Shown here: piece after piece, positions 25,293-34,593 of the stretch
Layout of the letters: every line of letters begins with the position of its first letter
How positions within the stretch are numbered: the first letter of the stretch is position 1
Source: Chloroflexus sp. MS-G
GTDB lineage: Bacteria > Chloroflexota > Chloroflexia > Chloroflexales > Chloroflexaceae
Reading direction: 5' to 3'
Assembly (NCBI RefSeq): GCF_000735195.1
Contig: NZ_JPIM01000008.1
Span: 1-64,000 of the forward strand
DNA: 64,000 bases
The notes under the pieces: generated by a model
What the model saw: only the letters and a program-made list of their open reading frames with translations
What the model was told of the DNA's origin: nothing
Database searches by the model: none
Made by a program: the position numbers and the translations under genes

Positions 25293-27331
25293 GATTTATC
25301 CTCAGCTTCAAACGGGATCACCAGTCGTAACCGCCAACCCCCGTCTGGCAACGGTCCGGCATCCATACCACCGCCAAGCAGTTCAACCCGTTCTCGCAAA
25401 CCGATTAATCCGAAACTACCACTGCCCAGGTCAACCCTTGGCGACATTCGATCCGAGCGGTCGTTATTCGTGATAGTCACAACCACATATCCGTCATCGG
25501 CTTTGATGTCGATCACCATCGTATCGGCATTGGCATGCTTGCAGGCGTTCGTCAACCCCTCTTGCACAGCACGATATATGCAGTGAGCAACCGCAGGCGG
25601 CACATCGTCAATCTCACCCTGGATCGTCAGCTCAACCGTTGCCCGCGTGCTTTGCGCACACTGGTGTACCAACTGTTGCACGCTCTGGGTCAGGCCAGTG
25701 CTCGGAAAGGGCAAATCGGCATCAACCACTGTCAGCAGACTCTGCCATGCACTCCGCAATATTTCTCGACTATGTGCGAGATGGTCACGTGCGGCCAGCG
25801 GATCTTCTTCGGCCAATTCAGTAGCTAACTGCAATTCGAGATTCATCAATACCAGTTTCGAGCCGAGATCATCGTGTATTTCACGAGCCAGCCGGGCGCG
25901 TTCAGCCGCAATCGTGATCGCCTGTATCTCCTTCGCCTGTTGCTGCATTTCGGTCGTCAGTAAGTGCACCTGTTGCTCGGCCTGTTGGCGACGACGGAGT
26001 TGATAACGAGCCAGAAGGAGGGGTGTACCAACCAAGATCACTGCAATCGTAAGACTCACGACGGTGAGCACATCGAGATTCAGCGATTGCCAGAAACTGA
26101 TCAGGAACAGCAACAGTGGTAATAGTGCGCCGAAGATCAGCACCTGTAGCGCCGAGAGGCGACTGGCCATCTGCCAGGCAACCAGCAACAATCCCCACAG
26201 CAACGGGAGCAAGTTGGTCATTGCCGCCATGAGGGTAATGGTCAGCGCTTGCGTTGCCAGGCCAATCTGTACGAAAGCACCCTGACGAACATATTGGGTA
26301 AAGGCACTGGCGATAATGAGTAATCCACCCAGCACAACCAACCAGAGCATAGCCGTGAGCGAAAGTGGACGCGGCTGGAGAAGGGCCAGACCCAGTGACA
26401 GACTGACAAAGAGGGCAGGTAAGAGCCAGGACAGCACATAAGATGGACGTGGCGCAATCAACGTCTCATCGAGCTGATTGTTGAGCGCCATTCTGGCCGG
26501 TTGTTCATCAAGTTCAGGCTGAGCACGCAGGATGTTAAGAGTCTCACGAAGGCGATACATTGCAGTGGCAGCGGCAGCACGAGGGGTATCGAGAGTTGTT
26601 TGCAGGCGTTGCAGGTTCGACTGTGCCGCGCTCAAGGCCGTCGTTATACTCCGTTCGGCATAAGCCAGCGTCTGCTGTACCTCGCTGGCTAACAGATTCA
26701 TCAGCCGTTGCCGTTCTTCGAGCACTACCCGCTGTTGCGCTTCACGCAAAAAGGTCGAAAACGCTGCCGAGCGTTGTTGGAGCTGGTGCAACATCTGCTG
26801 AATTTGCTCACGCCGCCGGAGGTGGCGGGCATAGATAAACGCAGCAATGATGGCACAGATAGCCGGAAACGCCAGCGCCAGATTACTCTGCAACCACGCT
26901 ATCACATCATTTGAGAGTTGATAGCGCACAAGCGTCCACACCACCCATGCTGCAACAGCAATGATCGACCACAGCCATGGGCGGAACAACACAATTCCCT
27001 GCAAAATAAGAATGAGATAGATATAGTCGATCAGCGATGTTGGGTACAGCACCTGCGCACCAACTGCGGTGGCTAGCTCAAGACCGATCAATGTAATCTG
27101 TCCCCAAACCTTCAGAACACGCAGCGGCGTGAGCCACGCTAGCCCCAGCATCCCGATCAAACAGGCCAGCATCCCTACCAACCGTGGCCATGCTGCGCGT
27201 AGCATCGCATCACCCACGGCGCTCAAAGCAACAACCACCGTCACCAGCGAGAGCAAGACCAGAAAGACCAGTGCCGCTCGCTGATACCGTGAAACCATAG
27301 TTTCGATGAATGGTGATTGATGGTGTTTCAT
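25289..27331 (-). CDS. Membrane histidine kinase, NarL-partner type
   Basis: The 680-residue kinase has two blocks of membrane spans. The first (about 18-168) has around six spans; a coiled-coil-like cytoplasmic stretch follows (about 170-270, QQMLHQLQQR), then a second block of about six spans (about 300-450). The HisKA_3 phosphoacceptor is in AREIHDDLGSKLVLM (about 475-490). The ATPase part shows the N box VQEGLTNACKHANAD and GSFGLIGLRERVELLGG. Two membrane blocks with an intracellular helix between them are unusual for this class. The input signal is unknown. It overlaps the response regulator by four bases. Confidence 0.92.
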   Translation of the reverse strand: MKHHQSPFIETMVSRYQRAALVFLVLLSLVTVVVALSAVGDAMLRAAWPRLVGMLACLIGMLGLAWLTPLRVLKVWGQITLIGLELATAVGAQVLYPTSLIDYIYLILILQGIVLFRPWLWSIIAVAAWVVWTLVRYQLSNDVIAWLQSNLALAFPAICAIIAAFIYARHLRRREQIQQMLHQLQQRSAAFSTFLREAQQRVVLEERQRLMNLLASEVQQTLAYAERSITTALSAAQSNLQRLQTTLDTPRAAAATAMYRLRETLNILRAQPELDEQPARMALNNQLDETLIAPRPSYVLSWLLPALFVSLSLGLALLQPRPLSLTAMLWLVVLGGLLIIASAFTQYVRQGAFVQIGLATQALTITLMAAMTNLLPLLWGLLLVAWQMASRLSALQVLIFGALLPLLLFLISFWQSLNLDVLTVVSLTIAVILVGTPLLLARYQLRRRQQAEQQVHLLTTEMQQQAKEIQAITIAAERARLAREIHDDLGSKLVLMNLELQLATELAEEDPLAARDHLAHSREILRSAWQSLLTVVDADLPFPSTGLTQSVQQLVHQCAQSTRATVELTIQGEIDDVPPAVAHCIYRAVQEGLTNACKHANADTMVIDIKADDGYVVVTITNNDRSDRMSPRVDLGSGSFGLIGLRERVELLGGGMDAGPLPDGGWRLRLVIPFEAEDKS

Positions 27332-27916
27332 ACTAAAAGTGTATCACATTATGCGAACCAGCTATGCAGAGCGGTGATGGGGGATAATTAACGACCTGGA
27401 TGCGTGTATGGTCGGGAAGGGCTGCCCGGTGCCGGTAGGGGTGTGTTCTTGAGCGACCCATTACTGAAGGGTGGGCGGAAGACGTTTCGAGGCGAAGGAT
27501 GCTATTTCTGCAACGCGGAGTGGAGGCAAGTTGTTCTCAGACAGACGAGCGACCTATGATTCAACCAGAATGAACGTGCAGTTCAGGATGATTCAACCCG
27601 GTACAGTGACGACAAGATGAATGATTTCAATAAGTAGAAATGGCTTGGTGCTGGCTCCTATGCTAAAATGCCAATAACCTCATGCTGAAGGAAAACCATA
27701 GAGCCATAGGCTTTTGGTCGTCTATGATGTGGCGGAGACGATTTTGAGCGAATAGCGAATGTTGGGGCAAGACTACGGTCAGACGAACTGCCGACTCTTG
27801 GCCGCGATTGCGCAGGTGGTTTTGCGCCGCTAGCGGTATTTGATGTGACTGTTTGAATCAGCGTTCTGAAGTTCGTGAAGTAGCTACAGAAGAAGATATT
27901 GTCGTATCTATACGGG
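27332..27916. other. Gene-free region upstream of the CRISPR operon
   Basis: I see no gene, array or clear promoter in this 585-bp stretch. ATGATTCAACC occurs twice about 35 bp apart near 27557 and 27591. The operon promoter should be here but no boxes stand out. Confidence 0.5.
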
Positions 27917-28855
27917 ATGAAAAACTCTATGAACATCACACTAAAGATATTAACACCCTTATGGACTGGCGGTGTGGATCAGACCTGCGACCGCCTGCAC
28001 GAGACGGGGCTAATCGGTTCGCTACGCTGGTGGTATGAGGCACTGGTGCGCGGCTTGGGCGGGTATGCGTGCGACCCGACGGGTGAAGATCGGTGCCCCG
28101 ATAAAGATGGTAATCGTTGCGTAGTATGCGAGTTGTTCGGTTGCACCGGTTGGGCGCGCAAGTTTCGGTTGAAGTTGCTTACAGCGCCGAAAATTAAAGA
28201 TCGCGCTATTGCAGCAGGACAGTCACTTGAAATCGAGTTCATCCCACTACGAAGTATTGATCCCGAAGAATGGTGTTTGCTCAATGCCACCTTTCGTCTG
28301 ATTTCTGAGTATGGTGCTATTGGTGGTAAAACGATTTTCAAGCCATCCGATGAAAAGAATCGACAAAACGAATTTCACCACCTGGATTTTGGGCTGGCCA
28401 AAATCGAATTCTCTGAGGAAAGTCCGTGTCACAACTTAAATTTAGATAAGATCAGAGGATATGTGACTGACAGAAAATGGCGCTCGGGGAGTCATAAAGA
28501 TTATTCATGGGCTTCTTTGCAACATTTCTGGTGTGTAAATGGGCGATATCTGGCAAGAAAAGATGATCAGACCAGCACTTTCAATCAGGTGTTGGGTAGA
28601 AAACAGCCAAAAAGACAAGGACAATATCTCGAAGACCAAGGTGAATCCTCTCGTTGGCTTGCAGGAAGTCAGCAGGAGAGTAAGAAGGTATTTAGTTTCA
28701 AGTCTCCTGACAAAGGTCGAACGTTTGGCTTTGTAAAGCTGGGTACAGTGGATTTTGACGAAATAAAGAAGCGTCTTAAGCAGGTTTGGTCAGATTTTGA
28801 CCCAGAAAAAGAATTTATGACAGGTGTGCAAATATTAAAAGACATTTTCAAATGA
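27917..28855 (+). CDS. cmr1: Cmr1-like Cas7-group RAMP protein
   Basis: The protein (312 residues from ATG 27917) opens with ITLKILTPLWTGGVDQ, the classic Cmr1 start, followed by GLIGSLRWWYEALVRGLGGYACDP, where G-S-L-R-W-W-Y-E is the family signature. A Cys-rich stretch CVVCELFGCTGWARKF (about 77-92) is also typical. In type III complexes Cmr1 caps the Cas7 filament at the 3' end of the crRNA. I prefer ATG 27917; ATG 27929 and an upstream TTG are alternatives. It is the first gene of a tightly packed operon and overlaps or abuts the next RAMP gene. Confidence 0.88.
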   Translation: MKNSMNITLKILTPLWTGGVDQTCDRLHETGLIGSLRWWYEALVRGLGGYACDPTGEDRCPDKDGNRCVVCELFGCTGWARKFRLKLLTAPKIKDRAIAAGQSLEIEFIPLRSIDPEEWCLLNATFRLISEYGAIGGKTIFKPSDEKNRQNEFHHLDFGLAKIEFSEESPCHNLNLDKIRGYVTDRKWRSGSHKDYSWASLQHFWCVNGRYLARKDDQTSTFNQVLGRKQPKRQGQYLEDQGESSRWLAGSQQESKKVFSFKSPDKGRTFGFVKLGTVDFDEIKKRLKQVWSDFDPEKEFMTGVQILKDIFK

Positions 28856-28866
28856 TGAGGTGCTGT

Positions 28867-29988
28867 ATGAGTTATGATCTGTATGTAGAACTCGGTGGCA
28901 ATACACAGAAAGAAATTGACGCGCTTGTCAGCGGTAATCATCAAGGCGTAGAAGTTTCCGATATTTTCGAGCGTATCCGCTTACTCACTGCGGTTGCTGC
29001 CCAGAATGAGAACGTAAAAGATTATGCTGTCAGCGGTGACCGCAGGCAAGGTGGTGGTTATAAAAGTCTGGTTCACGACGCTCAACCTACGAATACACCT
29101 TACGCCAAATGTCTGATAGGTCCTGCACTTAACCAGTTTCAGGGTTTGCGTCTGATACCAATTGTTCCCGATTTACAAGCCCTTCCCCCCGGCTCCTGGT
29201 TCCTGCAATTCACCTTCACCCTCGCCAGACCCTGGATCAGCAAGGACGATGACCCCTTCTACGTGACTGAGAGCGTCAATCCGGTGCGCAAGGATAAGGT
29301 CTTCAAAGTTCCAACGATGTCGGCGGCGAGTTGGAAAGGGTTGCTGCGCTGGACGGCGATGCACACCCGCCTGGTGTTGCAAAAGGACAAACTTGCTGCT
29401 GACGAGTTTGCCAAGGAACGCTTTGTTCAGACCTTGCTCTTTGGCGATGAGAAAGGCGAAGAACCAGGGCAAACAAAAGATTTTGCCGCCTATCTCGACG
29501 CGCTTAAGCCGGAAGCCCGTCATGACTACGAGCGTCTCTTGCGCGCCCATTACAAACTGAGTTCAGATGACCCTTTCCCACATCACAGCGGGCGGCTGAT
29601 GTTCTACCCTACATTCTTCAATCTGATCGACGTGGAGGTCATCAATCCACACTCGCGCAAGACCAGAGCCGGTACGCACCCGATTTATCTGGAATGCGTC
29701 CCCATCGGCGCTCAGGGCACCTTCTCCCTCCTCTACGTCCCCTTTGACCTGATCGGCAAGGAAGAAAGCGACATCAAGCAACAGTCCCTGGCGGATCTGG
29801 AACTCATTGCTGAAGGTCTGTCAGCTATGTTCCTCTCCTACGGCTTTTCCGCCAAGCGTACCAGTGGATATGGAGTGGCGGAAGATAAGATTGTCGAGGG
29901 GGAAGTTAAAACAAGGATAGGAAGACACGATTTGACAGGAAAGAAATTGAGCGAATTGCCGCAGGAGATGAAGAATGTCGTTTTCTGA
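28867..29988 (+). CDS. Cmr6-like Cas7-group RAMP protein
   Basis: This 373-residue RAMP has, in its second half, the Cmr6-like pattern GRLMFYPTFFNLIDVEVINPH, then GTHPIYLECVPIGAQGTFSLLYVPF, and the C-terminal Gly-rich loop LSYGFSAKRTSGYG. The first 100 residues resemble no family I know. Cmr6 sits near Cmr1 at the crRNA 3' end of the effector. In subtype III-C loci a cmr6-like gene lies between cmr1 and cas10, as here. ATG 28867 follows GAGGTG; an overlapping ATG at 28852 is possible. It overlaps the MNT gene by 14 bp. Confidence 0.72.
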   Translation: MSYDLYVELGGNTQKEIDALVSGNHQGVEVSDIFERIRLLTAVAAQNENVKDYAVSGDRRQGGGYKSLVHDAQPTNTPYAKCLIGPALNQFQGLRLIPIVPDLQALPPGSWFLQFTFTLARPWISKDDDPFYVTESVNPVRKDKVFKVPTMSAASWKGLLRWTAMHTRLVLQKDKLAADEFAKERFVQTLLFGDEKGEEPGQTKDFAAYLDALKPEARHDYERLLRAHYKLSSDDPFPHHSGRLMFYPTFFNLIDVEVINPHSRKTRAGTHPIYLECVPIGAQGTFSLLYVPFDLIGKEESDIKQQSLADLELIAEGLSAMFLSYGFSAKRTSGYGVAEDKIVEGEVKTRIGRHDLTGKKLSELPQEMKNVVF

Positions 29989-30442
29989 GACCTTGATTAC
30001 TACCCTTGCTCCTGTGCTTGATGCCCTGCGCCACGGCATGGGTGATGATCTGGTAGCGGTGGTGCTGTTTGGTTCCCAGGCTCGCGGCGAGGCAGATTCG
30101 CAAAGCGATTGGGACTTGTTGGTGATCGCTTGCAACCTGCCGCCTAAAGCCCTGGCGCGTCATTTTTATCTCAAGAGCATGCTCCCAGCAGACTGGCGAG
30201 CGTGCATCAGCCTCCTGGCCAAAACGCCGCAAGAGTTCGAATCGCGCTTTCCGTCACTCTATCTGGATATTGCCCTGGATGGCATTGTCCTGTTCGACCG
30301 TGAGGAATACATGACCCGACGCCTGGAATGGATCCGCCAGCAAATCCAACGTCACCACCTGCAACGTCTCCGCCTCGACCGCGACCTGATGTGGTATGGG
30401 CCATCCCCCCTTTCAAAGCTCGGCTGGGAGGGATTCGCATGA
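29975..30442 (+). CDS. MNT-type nucleotidyltransferase (antitoxin-like)
   Basis: The 155-residue protein has the minimal nucleotidyltransferase motif: VVLFGSQARGEADSQSDWDLLVI (broken here as G33-S34 ... S44-D45-W-D47), which binds metal and ATP. In HEPN-MNT modules the MNT protein is the antitoxin and in studied cases adds AMP to the HEPN toxin. It overlaps the Cmr6-like gene by 14 bp and the HEPN gene by four bases, so it is translated as part of the CRISPR operon. Its placement between cas genes is unusual. Confidence 0.88.
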   Translation: MSFSETLITTLAPVLDALRHGMGDDLVAVVLFGSQARGEADSQSDWDLLVIACNLPPKALARHFYLKSMLPADWRACISLLAKTPQEFESRFPSLYLDIALDGIVLFDREEYMTRRLEWIRQQIQRHHLQRLRLDRDLMWYGPSPLSKLGWEGFA

Positions 30443-30867
30443 GCAACTCCGAAGCACGCTATCGGTTACGCCTTGCCAGGGGCTTCCTCGAAGAGGCCCG
30501 TCAGGATGTATCGCTGGGTCGCTGGCGCTCGGCGCTGGATAACAGCCAACTGGTGGTGGAACATGCTGCCAAGGCTGTGCTGGCTCTGCTCGGGCCGGTC
30601 GGACGTACCCACAACCCAGCTGTCCATCTGCGGGAGGCGCTGGCAAAGGGCCGCTTTGATCCGGCACAGGCGCCTGCTGTGCAGGCGCTCACAGAAAAAG
30701 CCGAGTTGCTCGGTCCCGATGTCCACATCCAAACTGATTACGGTGATGAAATCGGCGGCCTGACGCCGTGGGAACTTTTCGATGAGAGCGACGCTCGCCA
30801 GGCGCTTGCCCTGGCCGAAGAGGCCGTCACCCTGGCGGTGCAAATCATTCAGGAAGGTGAATCATGA
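30439..30867 (+). CDS. HEPN-domain protein (toxin-like partner of MNT)
   Basis: A 142-residue helical protein of HEPN type (PF05168-like). It has VVEHAAKAVLALLG (about 39-52) and then GRTHNPAVHL, with the TH motif and an R56-x6-H63 spacing that fits the loose HEPN ribonuclease pattern R-x4-6-H. The Tyr found two residues after this His in some MNT-modified toxins is absent (Leu64). I use ATG 30439, which forms an ATGA overlap with the MNT gene; a longer frame from 30328 has no support. Its own stop overlaps the cas10 start by four bases. Nuclease activity is a guess. Confidence 0.82.
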   Translation: MSNSEARYRLRLARGFLEEARQDVSLGRWRSALDNSQLVVEHAAKAVLALLGPVGRTHNPAVHLREALAKGRFDPAQAPAVQALTEKAELLGPDVHIQTDYGDEIGGLTPWELFDESDARQALALAEEAVTLAVQIIQEGES

Positions 30868-33638
30868 TGAGCCTTAAAGTTTTGAAGGACAACCGCGATG
30901 CCCTGCTTCTGTCGGAAGTGGCGGCATTGCTGCATGATGTGGGGAAATTTTGCAATCTGCATATAGAAGCGCATACGGGCGGACAACGAAGGTGGTCAAA
31001 TGATCATGCCTATAAGGCGGTAATAGATAGTCCGGGAGCTGTTATTAAACTGAGCAAGGCAGCAGCTTCACTCAAGAAGCCCAATGTGCTGAATAACGTG
31101 TTGAACGCGCAATCTCCCAAAGCGGCTGATTTTATTTCTACTAATCTCAAGGACTTTCTGCAGAACAATACGATTAACCTGTTCGGTGAAAGCTATTCTC
31201 TGGCTGAACTTATCATGCTCGGAACTCCAGGATTTGCGACAGATAAGAACCGCCCCCAACTTTTAGATGGCAAATCAGGTTGGCTTGCAGCAGTCCTTGG
31301 AGTATGTCATAACGAGGCTCACGTAGACAAAGAAGACCCACCACCAGGCCAAGGCAATCAGACACTGCCCTATGTCTTTATCAGCACTGCTTTTGGGTAC
31401 GAAGCACAAAAGGTTGTAGTGAATACATCTCCACAGAGCTTGGATAGCCGTCTTCAAAATTTACTTGTTCCTCCAACAAGTGGTAAACTTTTGGAGGAAT
31501 TTGCTTACGGTCTGGGCGACACTCGTCGGCCAGTCAATGAAGTCACTCTTTCAGACTGGTCCTGGATTGTAGCTGCTCTTTTCAAACCAGCTATAGCGGG
31601 TGCATTGCTCAATAATAATCAACCCGCCATAAGGCAGTGGAAGAGCTGGAGAGACAAAGTCATTGACCACGACCTCCGCTGGCGTCTCCTCCGTGTCAAC
31701 TTCGATGTGCTCGCCCTCTACGCCAAAGCGATCAAAATCGCCGACCTGCTCGGCTATCAGCGCGTTGTGGACAAAGCCTGTGAAACGGTCAAGCAACTCG
31801 TTGAGGAAGAATACCCCCTCGGCAACGAAATCTACCGTGATAGCACCGGCATCTACTTCACCTTCCCTGATCTTGATTTGCCTGCCGACCTGGCACAGGA
31901 GATTCGCCATCGCGTGGAAAGCGTGGAGATGGAACTCGCCCCGCGCATCGCTGTGACGGTGGGGGATGGAACCACTGCCACCGACCAACTCAAGAGCATT
32001 TTGGGCAAAGCGCGCAAGGAAGCCCTTGAAGCGTTGGCGCAGCCTTTCGATAGTCAACAGTTGATTGCCTGCTGGCAGCAGCAGTGGACAACAGTAGGAG
32101 CAGGGCAATGGGAAGTCTGCCCGGTCTGCCGCCTGCGCCCGATGCCCGAAAAAGCCGAAGCATGCGAACACTGTATCAAACGCCGTAGCTCGCGCATCGA
32201 AGCGTGGAAACAGAATCCGGCGCAAACGATCTGGATAGACGAGATCGCCGACCACAACGACCGCGTGGCGCTCATTGTCGGCAGGTTCGGGCTGGAAGAC
32301 TGGCTCTCCGGCGATCTGGTGCAGACGATGCTGGTCAAGGCTGCGTCGGGTAATCCGAATGACTGTGTTCCCAAAAACCCCTCTCCTGCCCGCCTGCGCC
32401 GCGTATGGGAGACCTGTCAGCGTTTCTGGACGGAGACGGTGGAAAGGGAAATCCTTGCCAGACATCATAGCCATGGCGCACAGAATCCCGGCCTGCGCTG
32501 TGCGCGACTGCTGCTGACGCCGGACAAGACAAATAGCTGGCGAGAAGACGTGCCGTATGATGGCGTGGTGAATGGTGGGGCGATTAGTTTACTGTGGCGT
32601 AAGGATGTCCAACAGTTTATCACCATCAGCAATCTGGAACTGGCGGGCGATATTCAGCCGGGTCAAACCATCGTTGTCAGCGAACCAGACAGGCCTCAAC
32701 AAATCTCTTTCGTTATTCAGAATAAAGCGTGGGCGACAGGGAAGTACACCCCCTACCTTCGACTCCTGGCCTCCCCCGACCAGTTTCTGGCTCTCGTTCC
32801 TGCTGCGGCAGCGCTGGAGATTGCAAAAAACATCCGTCAGGAATACCAGAGACAATTCGGCAAAGTTCAGAACCGCCTGCCCCTCTTTCTTGGCCTGGTC
32901 TTCTTCCAGCGCAAGGTCTCGCTGACTGCGGTGATGGATACTGCCCGGCGGATGCTGGCAGCCCCTCTCAAAGACGAACTGTGGACGGTGGGACAGGACG
33001 TGACAAGTGGTCAAGTCAAGTTCATGAATGATGTTGAATGGAACATCCCAACCGTGATGGGCGACGGCACGACACCGGACTCTTGGTATCCTTATTTCTT
33101 TGTGACAAAGGGAAAGCCCAATTGCCAGCGCTGTTTTCAACTCCGCGAGAAGGGGCGTCCTGACCCACAAAAAGTCGGCTCGGTCAGTAAAAAATATGCC
33201 GATCGTTGGCTCGTGCACATGAGCGATCTGAAGCAAGATGACGTGGTTCAGGTCACCCCCTCCCGCTTTGCTTACCTCTTCCTGGAAAACACCGCTCGCC
33301 GTTTCCGTTTTGACCCTGAACGCGACGTGATGCTGCTGGATGAACTTCCCCGCCTGATGAAGATGTGGGATGACTTGAAGAGCAGTGGTATCACCGATAC
33401 TGGCCTGCGCAATGTGCAGGCGTTGCTGGAACACAAGGGCGAGACCTGGGGTAGGGGTGAAGAGTTTGAGCATCTGGCCTGCACAACGCTCAAAGAAGCC
33501 GGTTTATTTGAGCGAAAGGATCAGAATGGCAATCCGCTGTCTGATGTCGTCACACCGCAAGATGTGGTCAGCGGACGCTTTGCCCGCTGCCTGGAGCTTC
33601 ATTTGTACATCCTCAAACTGAAGATCAAGGAGTCGTAA
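30864..33638 (+). CDS. cas10: Cas10 large subunit without GGDD (Csx11-like)
   Basis: The 924-residue protein has the order of a Cas10. HD motif H24-D25 (LLHDVGKF) suggests a DNase site. A Palm-like part around 285-345 (YAKAIKIADLLGYQ) comes next. The zinc ribbon is CPVC (419-422) and CEHC (434-437). The second Palm is about 455-690, and a helical C-terminal domain follows. Where the cyclase hairpin GGDD should be, the sequence reads LLASPDQFLALVP (636-640), and no GGDD or close variant occurs anywhere. Loss of the cyclase site is the mark of subtype III-C, whose Cas10 is the Csx11 type. So target-RNA-activated DNase is possible, but cyclic oligoadenylate synthesis is not expected. Confidence 0.85.
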   Translation: MMSLKVLKDNRDALLLSEVAALLHDVGKFCNLHIEAHTGGQRRWSNDHAYKAVIDSPGAVIKLSKAAASLKKPNVLNNVLNAQSPKAADFISTNLKDFLQNNTINLFGESYSLAELIMLGTPGFATDKNRPQLLDGKSGWLAAVLGVCHNEAHVDKEDPPPGQGNQTLPYVFISTAFGYEAQKVVVNTSPQSLDSRLQNLLVPPTSGKLLEEFAYGLGDTRRPVNEVTLSDWSWIVAALFKPAIAGALLNNNQPAIRQWKSWRDKVIDHDLRWRLLRVNFDVLALYAKAIKIADLLGYQRVVDKACETVKQLVEEEYPLGNEIYRDSTGIYFTFPDLDLPADLAQEIRHRVESVEMELAPRIAVTVGDGTTATDQLKSILGKARKEALEALAQPFDSQQLIACWQQQWTTVGAGQWEVCPVCRLRPMPEKAEACEHCIKRRSSRIEAWKQNPAQTIWIDEIADHNDRVALIVGRFGLEDWLSGDLVQTMLVKAASGNPNDCVPKNPSPARLRRVWETCQRFWTETVEREILARHHSHGAQNPGLRCARLLLTPDKTNSWREDVPYDGVVNGGAISLLWRKDVQQFITISNLELAGDIQPGQTIVVSEPDRPQQISFVIQNKAWATGKYTPYLRLLASPDQFLALVPAAAALEIAKNIRQEYQRQFGKVQNRLPLFLGLVFFQRKVSLTAVMDTARRMLAAPLKDELWTVGQDVTSGQVKFMNDVEWNIPTVMGDGTTPDSWYPYFFVTKGKPNCQRCFQLREKGRPDPQKVGSVSKKYADRWLVHMSDLKQDDVVQVTPSRFAYLFLENTARRFRFDPERDVMLLDELPRLMKMWDDLKSSGITDTGLRNVQALLEHKGETWGRGEEFEHLACTTLKEAGLFERKDQNGNPLSDVVTPQDVVSGRFARCLELHLYILKLKIKES

Positions 33639-33639
33639 G

Positions 33640-34593
33640 ATGGCGTATCAACCGGATGTACTCAAATGCTATGCGCTCGCGCTTGACCCGATCCACGTTG
33701 GGACAGGCGGAATGCGTCTGGGGCGCGTCGACCTCTCTATTGTACGTGAGCCGGGGACGAACATTCCCAAGATTCCCGGCACCAGTCTTGCTGGCGCAGC
33801 GCGCGCCTATGCCGCTATGCAGGTCAACGGCAAGTTTCCTGGATGTGCTGGCCAGGGCGGCCACTGCGGCCTGCATGACTGCTCCATCTGCGTTACCTTC
33901 GGTTTCGCTAAAGGGAGCGGGGCCAGTTTCCAGGGCCTGGCGCAGTTCTCGGATGCGCGGTTGATCTTCTTCCCTGTCCATTCTCTGGCTGGGCCGGTCT
34001 GGATCACCTGCCCGCGTGTGCTCGAAGAGTTAAGCGTGACCACAACCGAACCAGCGGATAATCAGGTCCATGTTGCCAGCGGCGTGCAGCAAAGCGGAAA
34101 GCTCAACCTGGGTTGGTTGATGCTGGATGTAGCAGGGAACGCTTTTTCCGTAGACGGCAAACTGAGCGCTATTCCAGACGACATCAAAAATCGCGCTGTA
34201 CTGGTCTCCAACAAGATGTTCGGCCACATTGTCAATGACAACCTGGAAGTGCGGACTTCGGTGAGCATTGACCCGCGGACTGGCGCGGCTGCAGAAGGGG
34301 CGCTCTTTACCTATGAAGCTCTGCCTCGCGCCTGTGTACTGTATTTTGACGCGGTGATCAGTGACCCGAAGTTCTATCGTATCGCCAGAACTGTGGAGAA
34401 AAATGGCAAAAAAGAGACCGAGTCGGTCATTCCGCTCAGCGATGCAGAGCATCCTGAGGGCGATATTGATAAAGTCAAGAGCACGGTGAACAACGGGCTG
34501 AAACTCTTTGAGACCCTCGGCGTGGGCGGCATGAACACCCGCGGCATGGGGCGGCTGCGTGTGCTGAATCTCAACGCAGGAGGTACGCCATGA
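33640..34593 (+). CDS. cmr4: Cmr4-like Cas7 backbone subunit
   Basis: The 317-residue RAMP has the Cmr4 start: DPIHVGTGGMRLGRVDLSI followed by IPKIPGTSLAGAARAY. Asp31 (GRVDLSIVRE) stands at the place of the Cmr4 Asp that cuts target RNA every six bases, so the backbone may be catalytic. Cysteines at C-x7-C-x4-C-x2-C (about 69-86, CAGQGGHCGLHDCSIC) may bind zinc. The glycine-rich loop GVGGMNTRGMGRLRV is at the C-terminus. It follows cas10 by one base and overlaps cmr5 by four. Confidence 0.9.
   Translation: MAYQPDVLKCYALALDPIHVGTGGMRLGRVDLSIVREPGTNIPKIPGTSLAGAARAYAAMQVNGKFPGCAGQGGHCGLHDCSICVTFGFAKGSGASFQGLAQFSDARLIFFPVHSLAGPVWITCPRVLEELSVTTTEPADNQVHVASGVQQSGKLNLGWLMLDVAGNAFSVDGKLSAIPDDIKNRAVLVSNKMFGHIVNDNLEVRTSVSIDPRTGAAAEGALFTYEALPRACVLYFDAVISDPKFYRIARTVEKNGKKETESVIPLSDAEHPEGDIDKVKSTVNNGLKLFETLGVGGMNTRGMGRLRVLNLNAGGTP

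Noticed and set aside
27332-27916. Search for a CRISPR leader or array upstream of cmr1
   Set aside because: Only one short 11-bp repeat pair was found, with no repeat-spacer pattern.
30328-30438. Upstream extension of the HEPN gene
   Set aside because: The extension overlaps the MNT gene out of frame and lacks a ribosome-binding site; ATG 30439 gives an ATGA junction.
31551-32474. 307-codon minus-strand frame inside cas10
   Set aside because: It is opposite a well-supported Cas10 with HD and zinc-ribbon motifs.
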